Below, in pieces: positions 60,849 to 64,000 of a stretch of 64,000 nucleotides of DNA. The stretch is from Acanthochlamys bracteata (taxonomy: Eukaryota > Streptophyta > Magnoliopsida > Pandanales > Velloziaceae). The notes under the pieces were generated by a model. The model saw only the letters and a list, made by a program, of their open reading frames with translations. It was not told where the DNA came from and searched no databases. Positions within the stretch are counted from its first letter, which is position 1; each line of letters begins with the position of its first letter. Made by a program: the position numbers and the translations under genes. The stretch lies in contig CM034129.1 in the NCBI GenBank assembly GCA_019914995.1, positions 4,291,725 to 4,355,724 on the forward strand. The letters run 5' to 3'.

Positions 60849-63800
60849 TTACATGATGTTGATTGTGAATGAGACATAGGGGTAAGTCTCTGTTTCAACC
60901 CCTATACCAGCGAAGCCTGCATCATCTTCATTTTTCCAGTAAATGCTGCAACATTGAAAAACATCAATGACATCTGCTTGCAACAATGTCCGTAGATACA
61001 AGACAAAAATGGGGTAAGAGATACACCAAGTAGTCCTTGAATAACAAAGGAAAACGACTTACTTACTAACACCGCCGCAGAGATCTTCTAATATTCTACG
61101 AACCTTCTTCTCACTTTTGGCTGGTGGAGCTAACACCGCAGCCTAAAATCAGTTACAAGCTACTCAGAATTGGTGCTTATCATCAAATAATAAAACAAGA
61201 ATGAGATCTACAAGCTCTTCATACCAAGTACGATGGAGGGAGACCATATCGTAGAATGCTCTCAGCAAAGACACGGACAGCACAGAAGTGCATCCAAGCG
61301 CTGAAAACCTACAAAAGAAACCTAACAAGTTGGAAAAAACACTCAAGTAAAAAATGCTGAATCCAATTGACATAAATACAGCAAGATGATGCCATCTTTT
61401 CTTGTGGTCAATATACCTTACATCATAAGCGACTTTGCATAAAGATACCCAATGTTAGCATTTCTAAAGACCTATTTTACCACAAACTTTTTTTTACATT
61501 GCTTCACTCTACATGCTTATAGGTTGCAGCCATCTAACACCAATAATCCAAAACACAATCATCTCTCGAGTTTCATGGATTCTACTTAGTTTATCCTAGC
61601 AACTAATCTTCTTCTAACGCATATTACTTATACTGTACTTAAACATAAAAGGACTTGAATTACAGAAACTTATTTATTATGCACTTAGGAAAGTGCATGT
61701 GATTGGAAAAAACTAAGTGACACTTGCCTCCCCATAACTGGCATAACACCATTGAAGAAGAGAGCTCCTTATGCTTTCCTGGTCCTGCAACAGTTTCTCC
61801 ATCTCTTGCTTCCTATTCTCATGTCCTTCCTGAGTAAATTCGAAATCTCGAATCTGAAATTTGAATAAGAACAAAAGACAACAGTAAAATGAGCAATCAA
61901 ATTATTATATCATTTTGAAAAAAAATACTAGCATTTTGGTAATTGAATTTCTAGATTTATACAAACACCTAATACACATCTTAAAATACTTATGCAATGA
62001 TGATAAAACTTTGTATATCAGTAATTTATAGATGTGCTTGCCTGAAATCCCTTTTCACGGGCTGCTGTTCTGAAGTTATCAGCAACTCTACCAAAAAGTG
62101 TCACAGTAAAAAGGGCATATTCGTTGTCCTCATGTAACTTCTTTGATGAGCGTGGAACCTAAAATCAGTTAAACGAATATTAACAATTCCATAGCCCTAT
62201 CGTGTCACAATTCCATGTATAAGCATTTTACTAACATGATAATATACAACCAGATCAAAGTTCGTAATCTAGCCATCAAGAATAGCATGAGTTGATTGAT
62301 TCTGCATGAGTACAATAGCAAAACAAACAAGAATAACAAGAAGCAATGAACAGAAAACACTAACAGCTTATACTACAGCTAGAGTGTCAACCCAACATAA
62401 TGATATCAGTGACGAAGACAAAACTTATGACAACTTACAACAAACTGGGTAAGTGCTTCATAACTTGACAACCAGTCCTTCTGAGAGTATTTCGGAACAA
62501 CTGCAATAAGTGTCACCAAATGTTCTGACGTGATGATGTCCTCTGGCTTCACCAAATCAGAGAGGTCCCGAACTGCTAAGCTGGATTACAGATGAAAGCT
62601 AGTTTATCTAGAATTTACGGTCAAATCCGATAAAGGGAAATAATCTATACTCACAGCCACTTTAAAGTAAGTGATAAGTAACAAGTCCATCTTTGCTTAG
62701 CAAAATTTCACAAGAAACTGGATATAATACCTTCCAGTCTGCTTTCTGTTGATTGCATTAAGCTGACTACGGATGTTGCTATACTCCGAAGCACGGACCT
62801 ATAATTGTAGTACATGTCAATTACTACACGCAACAACAAAGCTAAGTGATGAAACTGATGCCCAGCATTAAATTAAAAGTTTTCTCTGTTGAACCATAAT
62901 GACAAATTAACAGCCAGGAAGTCACTTCTACCAACTGCTGAACATTGATGACAAATATAGACATTCTAGCACACGGTATACCCGACACAGATCATCAAAG
63001 GATGTAATACTTCAAAAGGTCAATTGATGAGTCAAGTGCTGGTAAGTGTTGGATAAACCAAATATTTCTTCACAACAGATTGCTACAATTCCCATACTCC
63101 ACATTATTTAATTAGCATGTTTTGACTTGGTATGTTGTGTTGTATAATGTTGTTGCTAATACAATGCACAATTCAAGATTAGGAGTCTAGACCTGCGACA
63201 AGCAAGGATCTGTAGTATCGGCCATTAGCATAAGCATCTAATGACTTTAACCTGAATTCTGACTGCAGTACTAACTAAAAGACCACCACCTTTTAGTAGC
63301 AAAACCAGTAGCCATAAAGCTAGAACCCAGTAATGTGCATTAAGTGGCAGGCCGTTGTGCAAAATTCATGTTGGATATGCAACAAATAACTTTCACATCT
63401 TTCAAGGGGAACTATCCCAGTTCTTGAAAATGCCAGTGGCGAATTAGGCATACAAGGTGGGACTTAGAATGGGAAAAGCACAGTTGATTCACTTGCTGAC
63501 CTTCATGTCTTCTTCAATCCTGGCAACTTGGACTTGAATGCTGTCTACAATCTCCCTGAGAGGAGACATTGTCGGGTACTTGGCTTCATCCCACACAAAT
63601 CTGCCAACCACATATAACTCGTCTACTTCATATTTAAAGAACCAGCAATCCAACTAATGCAGACAACTAAAGGAGAAAATACATGCAATTTTCCTCAGTG
63701 ACAAGAAAACCTAACGAGAATCACAATGCTAATTAAAAATGACACCTGGTGAGATAGGTGTCGACAGGGACTCCATCAACTGTGAGCGCCCCTCCTTCCA

Positions 63801-63873
63801 CTCCCGAAGCCCGCTCAAGGTCCTCAATCTGCCTCCTGATCTTGTGCGACACGCCCTCAATGAAGCTGTTTGA
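60849..63873 (-). CDS. VHA-C: V-type proton ATPase subunit C (DET3 type); 5' part outside the window
   Basis: Subunit C of the V1 stalk, which couples and regulates the vacuolar/TGN proton pump. Exons in transcript order: 63873-63746, 63600-63501, 62798-62731, 62580-62439, 62158-62042, 61853-61728, 61308-61225, 61142-61063, 60945-60849; all phases agree. Visible motifs: SNSFIEGVSHKIRRQIEDLE, GALTVDGVPVDTYLTR, FVWDEAKYPTMSPLREIVDS, LVKPEDIITSEHLVTLIAVV, VPKYSQKDWL, RSSKKLHEDNEYAL, LLQWCYASYGE, VFSAWMHFCAVRVFAES, AAVLAPPAKSEKKVRRILED and the end YPYVSFTINIM. About 312 residues are seen; the family has about 375, so the first ~70 residues lie beyond the right edge. Introns after 62042 and 61728 begin with GC instead of GT. 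Confidence 0.96.
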
Positions 63874-64000
63874 CTAAAAACACGTTCTTTCCAAATCAGC
63901 TTTGAAATTAAATAACCAAACGAAAATGTACTCACATAAGACCAAAGCTGGAAGCTAAAAATTGCAAATTTCAACTCTGTACACATGGTCCATGAGCTCC

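Noticed and set aside
1-64000. CRISPR arrays, tRNA and rRNA genes, operons
   Set aside because: No spaced direct-repeat array and no tRNA or rRNA signatures were recognised by eye; the window is plant nuclear DNA, so CRISPR and operons are not expected.

Overview
The window is nuclear DNA of a flowering plant, most likely a eudicot. It has intron-rich genes with GT-AG splicing, AT-rich introns and spacers, Dof transcription factors, plastid-targeted and mitochondrial-carrier proteins, a Ty1/copia LTR retrotransposon and many small inverted-repeat elements. I could not name the species.

Layout, left to right. 70-3340 (+): 3' part of a plastid APS reductase gene (APR). 4692-10152 (-): a structurally complete but coding-dead copia element with 5-bp target duplications. 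11026-12005 (-): a two-exon LEA-like repeat protein with an ABRE upstream. 13165-18910 (+): ten-exon KUP/HAK/KT potassium transporter, closest to KUP12. 18911-26677: long spacer with transposon remnants. 26678-28289 and 31423-32172 (+): two Dof zinc-finger genes in tandem, the second with an altered Dof C-terminus. 34946-35544 (-): broken BUB1/MAD3-like fragment. 36353-38969 (-): plastid ribosomal protein uS5c. 40059-40262 (-): small double-CxxC protein. 41735-43720: a nest of fold-back elements in TA repeats. 44018-48661 (-): a complete 23-exon TPX2 gene. 49564-51690 (+): decayed PrmA-like methyltransferase gene. 54740-56258 (+): mitochondrial ADP/ATP carrier. 57790-58915 (-): broken PSKR/PSY1R-type receptor kinase. 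60160-60366 (-): 3-hydroxybutyryl-CoA dehydrogenase remnant. 60849-63873 (-): V-ATPase subunit C (DET3 type), running off the right edge.

The intact genes are mostly housekeeping: sulfur assimilation, K+ transport, plastid translation, spindle assembly, ATP/ADP exchange and vacuolar acidification. They share no pathway and are simply neighbours. Between them lie gene remnants and repeats. The least ordinary observations are the nested fold-back cluster whose arm core resembles part of the copia LTR, two consecutive GC-AG introns in V-ATPase C, the divergent Dof paralog, and four decayed gene copies interleaved with intact genes. I saw no clearly new molecular system. Exon coordinates were placed by hand from splice signals and reading-frame continuity and have not been tested against transcripts.
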